Shown here: positions 16,888 to 25,201 of the stretch, piece after piece
How positions within the stretch are numbered: position 1 is the stretch's first letter
How the letters are laid out: every line of letters starts with the position of its first letter
From: Anaerolineaceae bacterium
GTDB lineage: Bacteria > Chloroflexota > Anaerolineae > Anaerolineales > Anaerolineaceae
DNA: 62,464 bases
Assembly (NCBI GenBank): GCA_029975475.1
Contig: JARKPB010000020.1
Location: 1-62,464 of the forward strand
Reading direction: 5' to 3'
Notes under the pieces: generated by a model
Told to the model about the DNA's origin: nothing
Seen by the model: the letters and a program-made list of their open reading frames with translations, nothing else
The model's database searches: none
Made by a program: the position numbers and the translations under genes

Positions 16888-17880
16888 ATGAACTACACGG
16901 CTTCAGATACCCGTTACGACCGCATGCGCTACAACCGCTGCGGCCGCAGCGGCATTCAACTCCCGGCTATTTCGCTGGGCTTGTGGCACAACTTTGGCGG
17001 GGTAGATTCGCTGGAGAACGCCCGCGCGATGCTGCGCACCGCGTTTGATCTGGGGATCACACATTTTGACCTGGCCAATAATTACGGTCCGCCGTATGGA
17101 TCAGCCGAAGAGACTTTCGGGCAGATCCTGAAAAAAGATTTCCTTCCCTACCGGGATGAATTGATCATCTCCAGCAAAGCGGGCTGGGATATGTGGCCCG
17201 GACCCTACGGCGACTGGGGTTCGCGGAAATATCTGATTGCCAGTCTGGACCAGAGTCTGAAACGCATGGGCCTGCCCTACGTGGATATTTTTTACCACCA
17301 CCGGCCTGATCCGCAAACCCCGCTGGAAGAAACCATGGGGGCTCTGGACTCGATTGTGCGCAGCGGACGCGCCCTGTATGTGGGCATCTCTTCCTACCGT
17401 CCTCCCGAAGCCCGCCGGGCAATCGAAATCTTGCGTTCCCTGGGCACTCCCTGCCTGATCCACCAGCCCAATTACAGCCTGTTTGACCGCTGGGTTGAAC
17501 ACGGGCTGCTCGACCTGCTGGAAGAAGAAGGCGTGGGGTGCATCGTCTTCTCCCCGCTGGAACAGGGACTGCTCACGGATAAATATCTGGATTCTATTCC
17601 AGCCGGCTCACGGGCTTCAAAACCCAACAGCTATCTCAAGGCGAGCGACATCACCGCCGAGAAACTGGCGCGGGTGCGCGCTTTGAATGATCTCGCCCGC
17701 CGCCGCGGTCAGTCGCTGGCCCAGATGGCTCTGGCCTGGGTGCTGCGCCGGCCGGCAGTTACCTCAGCCCTGATCGGCGCCAGCCGTCCTGAACAAATCA
17801 CGGACGCAGTGGGAGCGCTCGAGCACCTGGATTTCAGCAGCGAAGAGCTCGCGGCCATCGAGACCATTCTGGCCAGTTAA
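16888..17880 (+). CDS. Aldo/keto reductase, YghZ / L-glyceraldehyde-3-phosphate reductase type
   Basis: A 330-residue TIM-barrel NADPH-dependent reductase. The N-terminus YDRMRYNRCGRSGIQLP and LSLGLWHNFGG-like block are diagnostic of the AKR14/YghZ subgroup. The catalytic tetrad is visible as Asp and Tyr in FDLANNYGPPYG, Lys in ISSKAGW and His in FYHHRPD. YghZ-type enzymes reduce L-glyceraldehyde-3-phosphate and methylglyoxal, and related voltage-gated K+ channel beta subunits share the fold. The ATG follows AGGAGGTG. It is a single gene ending in a strong terminator, divergent from ppdK. Confidence 0.9.
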   Translation: MNYTASDTRYDRMRYNRCGRSGIQLPAISLGLWHNFGGVDSLENARAMLRTAFDLGITHFDLANNYGPPYGSAEETFGQILKKDFLPYRDELIISSKAGWDMWPGPYGDWGSRKYLIASLDQSLKRMGLPYVDIFYHHRPDPQTPLEETMGALDSIVRSGRALYVGISSYRPPEARRAIEILRSLGTPCLIHQPNYSLFDRWVEHGLLDLLEEEGVGCIVFSPLEQGLLTDKYLDSIPAGSRASKPNSYLKASDITAEKLARVRALNDLARRRGQSLAQMALAWVLRRPAVTSALIGASRPEQITDAVGALEHLDFSSEELAAIETILAS

Positions 17881-17895
17881 ACCCAAACCGATGAA

Positions 17896-17920
17896 AACAC
17901 CCGGGAGAAACCCGGGTGTT
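17896..17920. terminator. Intrinsic terminator
   Basis: AACACCCGGG / CCCGGGTGTT, a 10-bp stem with AGAAA loop, followed by CTTT. It lies between the aldo/keto reductase and the convergent Rieske gene and can serve both strands. Confidence 0.85.
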
Positions 17921-17928
17921 CTTTCAGG

Positions 17929-18909
17929 TTATTTTTCCCTTCGACTGGCTTCCAGCAATTTTTCCCGCTCCTGGCGGTAGATCAGGATCGCGCGGTCAGA
18001 CTGCATGATTTTTTCTCCGATGCGCAGCCCGGTCTTTTTGGGCCACTGATTGCTGACGATCCGGCGGTCTTGATTGGCGATTACAATACTGCCAATCTTC
18101 CCGCCCCAAAGAATGAGCTGCTTTATCAGCGGCAGACGGGTAATGCGCTGATAAAACCGCCCGTAGAACAGGCCGTTTTCCTCATCCACCGGGACAAAGG
18201 CGGCCGTGACGCGCACGTCATCCGAGATCCAGTTGTGCCAGATATTGGGAAATCGGAACTGAAGAAATGGATGGCGGGTCGGCTCGGGCAGTTTATCCGC
18301 CGGGACTGGCGGGCGGCCGTCATCTACACGGTTGTATACCCACAGCTCCAGCAGCCCGTTTTGGTGGCGCACCAAGGGGCCGTCCACCACTTTCCGCCCT
18401 CCGCGGCCGATGGTGTTATGGTGAACGAAAGCCAGATGACTGACGTCCAGCTGATTTTCAACCATGCGGGAATAATGAACCGGCCAGCGTTGATGGATAG
18501 AAATATAGCTGAAATCATCGGTCAGGGAGTCAAAATAAAGCGGAGGCTGCAATTCGCCCTCTGCCTGACCCCAGTATATCCAGATGTAACCGTGGGCTTC
18601 GTGGGTTGGATAGGTTCCAGCTTTTAACGCTTTGGGGATCACGCCGTTGCGCCCGTAGGCGGGAAGATAAACACATGCCCCGCTCGGATCGTATTCATAT
18701 CCGTGAAAGGGGCAGGCCAGGTGCCCATCCACCAGTTTTCCCTGGGACAGGCGCGCGCCCAAGTGAGGGCACAGGTCTACCATACAGACCACTTTCCCGT
18801 CCGGGCTGCGCCAGAAAACCATCTTTTCCCCCATTCGGGTCACTGCGGTCAGCTTATTTTTCCTCACTTCATTAGATTCCAGAACAACATACCACTGATT
18901 TCGTATCAT
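17929..18909 (-). CDS. Rieske non-heme iron oxygenase (aromatic ring-hydroxylating type)
   Basis: A 326-residue protein. The N-terminal Rieske [2Fe-2S] domain has CPHLGA and CPFHGYEY (Cys-x-His ... Cys-x2-His, about residues 47-69). The catalytic domain has the mononuclear iron site ENQLDVSHLAFVHHN, where Asp, His and His fit the D-x2-H-x4-H pattern. Family members hydroxylate or demethylate aromatic rings, sterols or pigments using electrons from a reductase. No reductase gene is nearby and the substrate is unknown. The ATG at 18909 follows GGGAGG with 5-nt spacing. It lies downstream of the photolyase gene on the same strand, 71 nt in between. Confidence 0.85.
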   Translation of the reverse strand: MIRNQWYVVLESNEVRKNKLTAVTRMGEKMVFWRSPDGKVVCMVDLCPHLGARLSQGKLVDGHLACPFHGYEYDPSGACVYLPAYGRNGVIPKALKAGTYPTHEAHGYIWIYWGQAEGELQPPLYFDSLTDDFSYISIHQRWPVHYSRMVENQLDVSHLAFVHHNTIGRGGRKVVDGPLVRHQNGLLELWVYNRVDDGRPPVPADKLPEPTRHPFLQFRFPNIWHNWISDDVRVTAAFVPVDEENGLFYGRFYQRITRLPLIKQLILWGGKIGSIVIANQDRRIVSNQWPKKTGLRIGEKIMQSDRAILIYRQEREKLLEASRREK

Positions 18910-18980
18910 CCCGACCTCCCAAAAGATTGACGGCTTCTTTCTTCAGCCGTTTAAGACCAGAGAAACTGACGGCGAACCTT

Positions 18981-20381
18981 TTACGCGCCTCCGCGCAGCC
19001 TGTATACCTGTAAGGCGCGGGTTTTTGATTCGGCGTGATCAACCAGCGGGTAAGGGTAATCCCGGCCCAGGACGAAGCCCGCCTGGCGCTGGGTTTCCAG
19101 ATCCATCAACCAGGGCTGATGGATAAACTCCGGCGGAACCCTTCGCAATTCGGGCAGCCAGCGGCGGATATACGCGCCGTGCGGGTCAAATTTCACGCTC
19201 TGGGTGATCGGGTTGAAAATGCGGAAATAAGGGGCCGCATCCGTACCCACACCGGCGGTCCACTGCCAGCCGCCGTTATTGGCCGCCGGGTCGCCATCGA
19301 TCAAATGGCGCATAAACCAGCGTTCGCCTTCGCGCCAGTCAATTAACAGATCTTTCACCAAAAATGAAGCGGCGATCATGCGAGCGCGGTTGTGCATCCA
19401 GTTCATACCGGTCAACTGGCGCATGGCCGCGTCCACCACCGGGTAACCCGTCTGACCAGCCTGCCAGGCTGCCAGATCCGCTGCGGCGCTGCGCCAGCGG
19501 ATGGCGCGCATACCGGGCTGAAAGGCTTCGCGCAGGACACCGGGAAAATGATAAAGAATGCTCTGATAAAACTCGCGCCAGATCAATTCGTTTAACCAGG
19601 TTTCCAGCCCGCCGCGATCCGCGGGGTCTGCCTGGGAAATCTTGCCGCGAACAGCGCTCACAGCCGCGCGGGAAGAAATCAGCCCAAAACGAAGATAGGG
19701 GGACAGGCTGGAGGTGCCCTCAAGATCCAGGCGGTTGCGGTCCTCCTGATAGGCCGCGGCTGGACCGGCCAAAAACTCGTTTAAGCGCCGCTGTGCTTCC
19801 CGCTCGCTGGCCGGAAAATCAGGATGCGCAGCGCCTTCAGGCAGCGGCTGGACGAAGAGATCAGATTTTACTTCTGGCAGCCGGGTGGGAGCCTGCCAGG
19901 GTTTACCGCTGGCGGGGAGGGCTTTCCAGGCTTTGCTGAAGGGGGTAAAAACCGTGTACGGCTTACCATCCGCTTTAACCACCGCCGCAGGATGATGAAC
20001 CGTCAGACCCAGGGTAAGGGTCAAGGGCACGCGTTTTGCGGCGGCGGTGTCCCGCCTACGGGCATAGGGCGAATAATCCTCTTCAGCAAAAACCATCGCT
20101 GCGCCAACCTGATGGGTAAAAGCCGAGAGGGTCTCTGCCGGCTCGCCGCGAAGGACCAGAAGCCGGCTGCCGCGCTGGCGCAGTTCCTCATCCAGCGACC
20201 TTAAAGCCGCGAATAAAAAGTTCACCCGGGCAGAGGCTTCGCTTCTTAAGAGCACCGGGTCAAGAATAAACAACGGGATCACCGCCTGTCCGGTGGACAA
20301 GGCAGCTGCCAGAGCGGCATTATCGTTGACCCGCAAGTCTCGCCGCAGCCACCAGATTACAGGCGCTTCTTTTGAAGGCAT
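18981..20381 (-). CDS. phr: Deoxyribodipyrimidine photo-lyase
   Basis: A 466-residue class I photolyase/cryptochrome. The N-terminal antenna-binding Rossmann domain begins VIWWLRRDLRVNDNAAL. The C-terminal FAD domain has the signatures MNWMHNRARMIAASFLVKDL, NNGGWQWTAGVGTDAAPYF and RIFNPITQS. It uses blue light to split cyclobutane pyrimidine dimers. The start at 20381 has TAAAAT ending 6 nt upstream, matching the leaderless pattern seen elsewhere, with only a weak GAAGG. Divergent from pfkA. Presence implies exposure to light or UV in the habitat. Confidence 0.92.
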   Translation of the reverse strand: MPSKEAPVIWWLRRDLRVNDNAALAAALSTGQAVIPLFILDPVLLRSEASARVNFLFAALRSLDEELRQRGSRLLVLRGEPAETLSAFTHQVGAAMVFAEEDYSPYARRRDTAAAKRVPLTLTLGLTVHHPAAVVKADGKPYTVFTPFSKAWKALPASGKPWQAPTRLPEVKSDLFVQPLPEGAAHPDFPASEREAQRRLNEFLAGPAAAYQEDRNRLDLEGTSSLSPYLRFGLISSRAAVSAVRGKISQADPADRGGLETWLNELIWREFYQSILYHFPGVLREAFQPGMRAIRWRSAAADLAAWQAGQTGYPVVDAAMRQLTGMNWMHNRARMIAASFLVKDLLIDWREGERWFMRHLIDGDPAANNGGWQWTAGVGTDAAPYFRIFNPITQSVKFDPHGAYIRRWLPELRRVPPEFIHQPWLMDLETQRQAGFVLGRDYPYPLVDHAESKTRALQVYRLRGGA

Positions 20382-20440
20382 GCCTTCATTTTATTCCCGC
20401 CTGTGAATTCTTGCACGACCCGGTACAAGGTTAATCGGAT

Positions 20441-20468
20441 TTGACTTTTCCACCTGGTTTTCTATAAT
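20441..20468 (+). promoter_or_regulatory. pfkA promoter
   Basis: TTGACT (20441-20446), 16-nt spacer, TATAAT (20463-20468). A GGAGGT ribosome-binding site follows at 20481. Confidence 0.75.
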
Positions 20469-20490
20469 CAAAAAATACCTGGAGGTGGAT

Positions 20491-21573
20491 ATGAAACGAA
20501 TCGCAATTCTCACCGGCGGCGGAGACGCGCCGGGCCTGAACGCCGTCATCCGGGCTGCCGTCAAGACCGCCATCCAGGTCTATGACTGTGAAGTGCTGGG
20601 CATTCGCGATGGTTATGACGGCTTTGTAAACCCGGGCGGCATCTTTCCCCTGGATCATACCGCGGTTCGCGGCATTCTACCGCGCGGCGGGACAATCCTG
20701 GGGACGGCAAACCGCGGCAATCCCTTTGCCAGAAAAGTCATCCGCGACGGTGTGGAAGTTATTGAAGATATTTCCGGCGCGATCATGGAAAGCATTCGCC
20801 AGCTCAACCTGGACGCGCTGATTGTGGTGGGGGGAGACGGCACGCTGCACATCGCCCACGAAATGGCCGAGCTCGGTGTGCCGGTCATCGGTGTGCCGAA
20901 AACAATTGATAATGACCTGGGCGGGACCGACTACACCTTCGGCTTTGATACCGCCCTGGTCACCGCCACAGAAGCGCTGGATAAACTGCACACCACCGCT
21001 GAGGCTCACCACCGCGTGATGGTACTGGAGTTAATGGGCAGAGACGCCGGGTTTATCGCCCTGCACGCCGGAATGGCCGGCGGAGCGGATGTGATTCTGA
21101 TCCCGGAAATTCCTTTTCACGCCAGGTCGATAATTGAGAAGATAAACAGCCGGATTGAGCGCGGGACAACATTTTCGATTATCGCCGCGGCTGAAGGCGC
21201 GCGGCCGGTGGACGGCCAGCAGCAGATCGCCCGGCCGGGAGACAGTGTTTATGTTCCCCGCCTGGGAGGTATCGGACAGGTGGTCGCTGACCTGGTCAGC
21301 CAGGGCTGCGGGGTTGAAACCCGTGTCACCGTCCTCGGTCATCTGCAGCGCGGCGGCAGCCCCAGCGCGTTTGACCGTGTGCTGGCCAGCCGCTTTGGCG
21401 CGGGTGCGGTTCATGCCGCAGCAGACAGGAAATTTGACTGTATGGTTGCTTTGAGGGGTGAAGCGGTATGCACGGTTCCCCTCGCGGAAGCGCTGGCAAA
21501 ACCGAAGCGGGTGGATCTGAACGGCGACCTGGTTCGCAGCGCGCGGGATTTGGGAATCTCCCTGGGCGACTGA
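20491..21573 (+). CDS. pfkA: 6-phosphofructokinase (ATP or PPi donor uncertain)
   Basis: A 360-residue PfkA-family enzyme that phosphorylates fructose-6-phosphate at C1. Motifs are LTGGGDAPGLNAVIRA (residues 8-22), GGDGTL (114-119), PKTIDND (136-142) and MGRDAGFIAL. In family knowledge Gly in GGDG favours ATP, while Lys in PKTIDND is typical of PPi-dependent or mixed-group enzymes; ATP-only enzymes usually have PGTIDND. This protein has the mixed combination. The ATG at 20491 is chosen over the in-frame GTG at 20485 because GGAGG sits 5 nt upstream and family N-termini begin MKRIAILTGG. Single gene followed by a terminator. Confidence 0.93.
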   Translation: MKRIAILTGGGDAPGLNAVIRAAVKTAIQVYDCEVLGIRDGYDGFVNPGGIFPLDHTAVRGILPRGGTILGTANRGNPFARKVIRDGVEVIEDISGAIMESIRQLNLDALIVVGGDGTLHIAHEMAELGVPVIGVPKTIDNDLGGTDYTFGFDTALVTATEALDKLHTTAEAHHRVMVLELMGRDAGFIALHAGMAGGADVILIPEIPFHARSIIEKINSRIERGTTFSIIAAAEGARPVDGQQQIARPGDSVYVPRLGGIGQVVADLVSQGCGVETRVTVLGHLQRGGSPSAFDRVLASRFGAGAVHAAADRKFDCMVALRGEAVCTVPLAEALAKPKRVDLNGDLVRSARDLGISLGD

Positions 21574-21588
21574 AGGTTGCGATTAACG

Positions 21589-21623
21589 CAATTCACCGCC
21601 CGGGCAACCCGTACGGTGAATTG
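21589..21623. terminator. Terminator after pfkA
   Basis: CAATTCACCG (21589-21598) pairs with CGGTGAATTG (21614-21623). An inner CGGG/CCCG pairing lies in the loop and TTTT follows. Confidence 0.8.
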
Positions 21624-21630
21624 TTTTGGG

Positions 21631-21677
21631 GGCGCTGTGGCTTCCTAGAGCTTGCTCAGGAGGGATGCCACAGCGCC
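21631..21677 (-). terminator. Strong 11-bp hairpin overlapping the end of the small ORF
   Basis: GGCGCTGTGGC (21631-21641) is perfectly complementary to GCCACAGCGCC (21667-21677) with a 25-nt loop. It covers the last codons and stop of the small ORF at 21645-21707. No T run follows, so it may be a structural or RNA-stability element rather than a classic terminator. Confidence 0.5.
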
Positions 21678-21707
21678 GCGTTGCTTACGATCACACATTG
21701 TTGACAT
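21645..21707 (-). CDS. Possible 20-residue small protein
   Basis: The minus-strand frame reads MSTMCDRKQRGAVASLLSKL and stops with TAG. AGGAGGTG, a near-perfect anti-16S match, lies directly before the first ATG and 11 nt before a second in-frame ATG. A good promoter (TTGACT-17-CATACT) lies upstream at 21763-21791. The coding end folds into an 11-bp hairpin. I do not recognise the peptide. It is basic with one Cys and no membrane segment. It could instead be a regulatory RNA whose Shine-Dalgarno is incidental. Confidence 0.4.
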   Translation of the reverse strand: MSTMCDRKQRGAVASLLSKL

Positions 21708-21762
21708 CACCTCCTATTCCATTAGGATGGCAAAGGAATGGCGGAGTAACCGCGCTTGATTT

Positions 21763-21791
21763 AGTATGACACATTCATCCTGCGAAGTCAA
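21763..21791 (-). promoter_or_regulatory. Promoter upstream of the small ORF
   Basis: Minus-strand TTGACT (21791-21786), exactly 17 nt, CATACT (21768-21763). The predicted start near 21756 gives a leader of about 49 nt containing GCGG/CCGC and ATTCC/GGAAT pairings. It lies just past the stop of the DUF3048 gene. Confidence 0.5.
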
Positions 21792-21821
21792 GAAAAAACG
21801 GCCCGTGTGCAGCCTTTTAAG

Positions 21822-22997
21822 TTAAGGAGTGCTGAAAGTAAACCGCCAGTCCGGGCTGCCAGGGGCAACCTTGCTGCTCTGGCCAAGAACTTCGAACCAG
21901 GTTTTTCCGGGCTTTAACGGAAACGGGCTTCCATCGGTAGCAGTGAGGCGGACAATGCTGCCCGCCGAATCGCGCTGCCACTTAATCGCGAAGGCCTGCC
22001 CGTCGCGGAAGGCATAACCATCCCCCTGCCCGCGCAGGGGAATATCCCATACTTCAGAATCCGCGGTGATAATCTCGGCTTTATAAGGCGCCAGCAAGAT
22101 CACCAGCGTATCAGCGCCAATCTGCCCGCCGTTTGCCCGGTCAGTCAAAGGAGCGTAGACTTCATTATTCCCGTCCAGGTCGTTCTGCGTATCGCTGAAG
22201 CGCAGCCAGCGACCCACTTCGGGGTACCAGTCCCAGCGGTTATAGATCGCCGCGGAAAAGCGCACATACACGCGGTTGACCGGCTGCCCTCCTTCCGGCA
22301 CGAGCGCATTAAAATGCAGACCCGTCAGGTCTTGAGCAGAATTATCCAGCCTGGCCTGTTTTAAGAAATTTGCCAGCGCGGCGGTATTGGCCATTAGATA
22401 ATTCTTCCCGCGCGGATCGTAACGGCACAGCGCCGGGCAGCTGTACTGACTTTCAACCACCAGCTGATTGCCGGCGTTGTTCACCAGGCGGCTGAAGGTT
22501 CCTTCAAAGGCTCCCCCAAACACCAGAATACCCTTGAACATTTGCAGCAGGCTGAGGTCAAAGTTCCTTGCCGACCGGACGGGCCCGACCATCTCGGCAT
22601 CTTCACCGTAAAAGATAGCCGCGAAACGGGTTGAACCGCGCTCGGTGTAATATTCAAACACCAGATCAGCGCTGGAGAGGCCCCATTGCGGACGGTCTTC
22701 GCGCGGAATGTTTTGCACCTTTACGATCACCGGCCGGCGGTTGAGCAGCCCCGGATCGGAGGCTTTTAACCCGGTCAGCGGGTTATAGCCCTGCGGGAAC
22801 AGATCCGGTCCGGTCCCTTCGGGTGGATAATCAGGAGTTGGGGCAAGGGTCGGGCTGGGTTCCGCAGTGGGCGGCAACGCTGTGGGTTCAGCCTGAGTTG
22901 GCGCCGAAGTCGGGGTGGGCTGCGCGGTTGGAGCAGCGCAGCCGCTGATCACAGCAAAGCACAAAACCAGCCAGAGAGAGCGGTACTGAAGTTTCAT
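21822..22997 (-). CDS. DUF3048 lipoprotein (YerB-like)
   Basis: A 391-residue lipoprotein with lipobox ISGC (Cys about 20) and a long Pro/Thr/Glu linker (PTSAPTQAEPTALPPTAEP and onward). The DUF3048 N-terminal domain has NRRPVIVKVQNIPREDRPQWG, DLVFEYYTERGSTRFAAIFY and VGPVRSARNFDL. The DUF3048 C-terminal domain has IYNRWDWYPEVGRWLRF and NVIVL-like strands. Bacillus YerB is the named relative; the molecular function is not established, and an extracytoplasmic role is inferred. The ATG at 22997 (not the GTG at 23003) follows AAAGGAAG. Confidence 0.88.
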   Translation of the reverse strand: MKLQYRSLWLVLCFAVISGCAAPTAQPTPTSAPTQAEPTALPPTAEPSPTLAPTPDYPPEGTGPDLFPQGYNPLTGLKASDPGLLNRRPVIVKVQNIPREDRPQWGLSSADLVFEYYTERGSTRFAAIFYGEDAEMVGPVRSARNFDLSLLQMFKGILVFGGAFEGTFSRLVNNAGNQLVVESQYSCPALCRYDPRGKNYLMANTAALANFLKQARLDNSAQDLTGLHFNALVPEGGQPVNRVYVRFSAAIYNRWDWYPEVGRWLRFSDTQNDLDGNNEVYAPLTDRANGGQIGADTLVILLAPYKAEIITADSEVWDIPLRGQGDGYAFRDGQAFAIKWQRDSAGSIVRLTATDGSPFPLKPGKTWFEVLGQSSKVAPGSPDWRFTFSTP

Positions 22998-23048
22998 AAG
23001 CACTTCCTTTCTGTCAGGCCTATTTTACCCCGCTTTGCGGCGGCCTGA

Positions 23049-23054
23049 TATAAT
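23049..23054 (+). promoter_or_regulatory. -10 box placed for a leaderless message
   Basis: TATAAT ends 6 nt before the ATG at 23061 and no ribosome-binding site exists between. No good -35 hexamer is visible. Confidence 0.55.
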
Positions 23055-23060
23055 CGCGGA

Positions 23061-23705
23061 ATGCGGTTCTATTTTATCCGCCACGGCGAATCCACGGCCA
23101 ATCTGCTAAGGGTCATCTCCAACCGCTGTCTCCCCCACCCATTAACCGCGACCGGTCGGCAGCAGGCGGCCGAACTGGCCGAACGGCTGACCCCGGCCGG
23201 GCCTATCCGCCTTTTTCACTCCCCCATCCCCCGGGCGGTGGAGACCGCCCAAATCCTGGCAGCAGCCTGGAGCCCCGAGCAGGTGATCGAGGCCGAAGCG
23301 CTGCGCGAGTATGACCTGGGCATCTACGAAGGACAGAGCAGCCCGGAAGCATGGCGGGTCTATCAGCAGCTGCTGGAGGAATGGGTTGAATTTGGACGTC
23401 TGGATGCCGCCGCGCCGGGTGGGGAAAGCTGGCTCGACATGCGCGAACGATTCCAGCCCTGGCTGTTTCAGCGGATCGGCGAACTGGAAAACCGCCCGGG
23501 CAGCGCTGTTTTTATCAGCCACGGGGGATTGTTCCGGTCCATGCTGCCGGAAACGGCGCTCAATTTACCGCGAGGATACCCGCTCACCCACCCGCTGGGG
23601 TATACCGGGGTGATTGAAGCCAGACCGTTCAGGGGGAAACTGGTCATCACCCGCTACGGCCCGGCCAGGTTTACCGTTATAGGGCCAAAAGAAACCGGGC
23701 TTTAA
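23061..23705 (+). CDS. Histidine phosphatase family protein (phosphoglycerate-mutase-like)
   Basis: A 214-residue branch-1 histidine phosphatase. The catalytic His lies in FIRHGESTANL (residues 5-15). The second Arg is in SPIPRAVETAQ, the acid Glu in LREYDLGIYEG, and the second His in FISHGGLFRSML. Family members dephosphorylate sugar phosphates, phosphorylated cofactors such as alpha-ribazole phosphate, or phosphoproteins. Substrate unknown. It is divergent from the DUF3048 gene, predicted leaderless, and stands alone. Confidence 0.88.
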   Translation: MRFYFIRHGESTANLLRVISNRCLPHPLTATGRQQAAELAERLTPAGPIRLFHSPIPRAVETAQILAAAWSPEQVIEAEALREYDLGIYEGQSSPEAWRVYQQLLEEWVEFGRLDAAAPGGESWLDMRERFQPWLFQRIGELENRPGSAVFISHGGLFRSMLPETALNLPRGYPLTHPLGYTGVIEARPFRGKLVITRYGPARFTVIGPKETGL

Positions 23706-23990
23706 AGAGAGAAATGCCCCGGGCCGCCGAGAGACTGGCTGCGCTGATTGCGCTGGCGAATGTAAATCCCTTTTCTAGCGCGGGAGGATGTGGCGCAATC
23801 CGCGCCGCCTATGCGCAGTCACAGACTGACCCAATTCATGATTTAAAGCCCTCAGGCAGCCCCGCCAGGGGGTAATTCGCCCGCTCTCTCGTGAGGTGGA
23901 AGGGACAGCCGACACACGAACGCGGATCCTTTCGACCGGGTTGAATCGAAGGCAGCCAGAAGAGAATGCCGCGGCGGTTGCAACCAGATG
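23706..23990. other. Gene-free region rich in potential RNA stems
   Basis: No convincing coding frame is present between two convergent genes. On the plus strand several local stems can be drawn: GGCGC/GCGCC within 23801-23817, GCGCA/TGCGC nearby, AGTC-ACA-GACT, CTC-TCGT-GAG, and CCTTTCGA with TCGAAGG (one bulge) near 23930-23955. I looked for RNase P RNA, tmRNA, SRP RNA and 6S RNA signatures and found none I could defend. It may be an unidentified noncoding RNA or degraded sequence. Confidence 0.3.
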
Positions 23991-23998
23991 AATCAAAA

Positions 23999-24018
23999 CC
24001 GCAGGGAAATCCCTGCGG
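23999..24018. terminator. Bidirectional terminator
   Basis: CCGCAGGG / CCCTGCGG with AAAT loop. The flanking AAAA gives a T tract on the minus strand for the aminotransferase gene, and CTTT follows on the plus strand. Confidence 0.8.
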
Positions 24019-24055
24019 CTTTGGCAGTCAGCGCCGTGGAATTACCGGCGGAGAT

Positions 24056-25123
24056 CTACAGCTTCATGAAATCCTGCATCGCCAGGATCAATTTATCCAC
24101 ATCTTCCATCGTGGTTTCGCCCATCGTGGCGATCCGGATGGTGATGTCCTTCAGCTTGCCGTAGCCGTTGGCAATGCGCATGCCGCGCTCGCCAAGGAAT
24201 TTGTTCAGATCTCCCACCACCCAGTTCTTGGCGTTCTTCACGGTCACAACCGTCTTGGAACGGTAGGGTTCGTCAGCCAGCGGAAGCATCTCATTGGCGA
24301 TCGCGAATTCCTGGAAACGCCGGGACATGGCCGCGTGGCGGGCAAAACGATTTTCCAGCCCTTCTTCCAGCATTCGATCCAGCTGAACATCCAGCGCATA
24401 GATTAAGGACATGGCCGGAGTCATCGGGGTGGAATCTTTGACGCGGTGCTTTTCCATGCGCAAAATATCAAAATACCAGCCGCGATTCGGCACACTTTCG
24501 GCTTTTTTCATCGCGCGCTCAGAAGCGGCGGCGAAGGAGAGTCCCGGTGGGAGAGCGAAGCACTTCTGCGATGAGGTCAGCAGGAAATCAAGCCCCCAGG
24601 CATCCATTTCAATCTTCACACCGCCCAGCGATGAGACCGCGTCCACCAGGATCAGGGTGTCCGGGCTGACCTCGTGAACCACACGTGCCAGTTCTTTCAC
24701 CGGGCTTTCCACGCCGGTGGAGGTCTCGTTGTGGACAATGGTGACCGCTTCGTAATGCTTCTTCTTGAGCGCGTCGGCCAGTTCATCCGGGGTAACGGCT
24801 TTGCCCCACTCAAAATCCAGCCGGTCTGCTTCCTTGCCGTTATTGACCGCCACCTCATACCAGCGTTCGGAGAATGAGCCGTTCACACAGGCCAGCACGG
24901 TCTTATCAACAAAGTTGCGGATGCCCATTTCCTGCATCCCAGAACCGGAATGCGAACCCTGAATCACCGGGCGTTCGGTAAAAAACACCTTGCGCAGGCG
25001 TTCTTCGGTGCTGCGAAACAGGGCTTCAAAATCTTTGCTGCGGTGCGGAACCATAGGTTTGGTCTGCGCCTGCAGCACTTCTGAGGCAACGTCCACTGGA
25101 CCGGGAACAAACATTCGCGTCAT
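24056..25123 (-). CDS. Class V aminotransferase (alanine-glyoxylate / serine-pyruvate type)
   Basis: A 355-residue PLP enzyme. The N-terminal FVPGPVDVASEVL, the GSHSGSGMQEM phosphate-binding block, HNETSTGVESPV, VDAVSSLGGV, and the PLP-lysine motif SSQKCFALPPGL (about residue 190) mark the class V fold. Related enzymes are alanine-glyoxylate, serine-pyruvate and some phosphoserine aminotransferases. In the absence of serA or other serine genes beside it, the substrate stays open. The ATG at 25123 follows AAGGAG with 8-nt spacing. A small membrane protein and a sortase gene lie upstream on the same strand. Confidence 0.85.
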   Translation of the reverse strand: MTRMFVPGPVDVASEVLQAQTKPMVPHRSKDFEALFRSTEERLRKVFFTERPVIQGSHSGSGMQEMGIRNFVDKTVLACVNGSFSERWYEVAVNNGKEADRLDFEWGKAVTPDELADALKKKHYEAVTIVHNETSTGVESPVKELARVVHEVSPDTLILVDAVSSLGGVKIEMDAWGLDFLLTSSQKCFALPPGLSFAAASERAMKKAESVPNRGWYFDILRMEKHRVKDSTPMTPAMSLIYALDVQLDRMLEEGLENRFARHAAMSRRFQEFAIANEMLPLADEPYRSKTVVTVKNAKNWVVGDLNKFLGERGMRIANGYGKLKDITIRIATMGETTMEDVDKLILAMQDFMKL

Positions 25124-25201
25124 AACCAATCTCCTTGTTGGAATCTAAAGCGTGATTCAATCGCAACACAGGTTCGGATGAACCCGTGATCCCCCCAGGG
25201 T

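Noticed and set aside
23706-23990. RNase P RNA, tmRNA, SRP RNA or 6S RNA
   Set aside because: The conserved cores of these RNAs (such as GAGGAAAGTCC, a tag-peptide frame, or the SRP GGAAG loop) could not be found on either strand.
23775-23996. 73-codon minus-strand frame in the gene-free region
   Set aside because: Arg-rich, no ribosome-binding site, no domain, and it runs across potential RNA stems.
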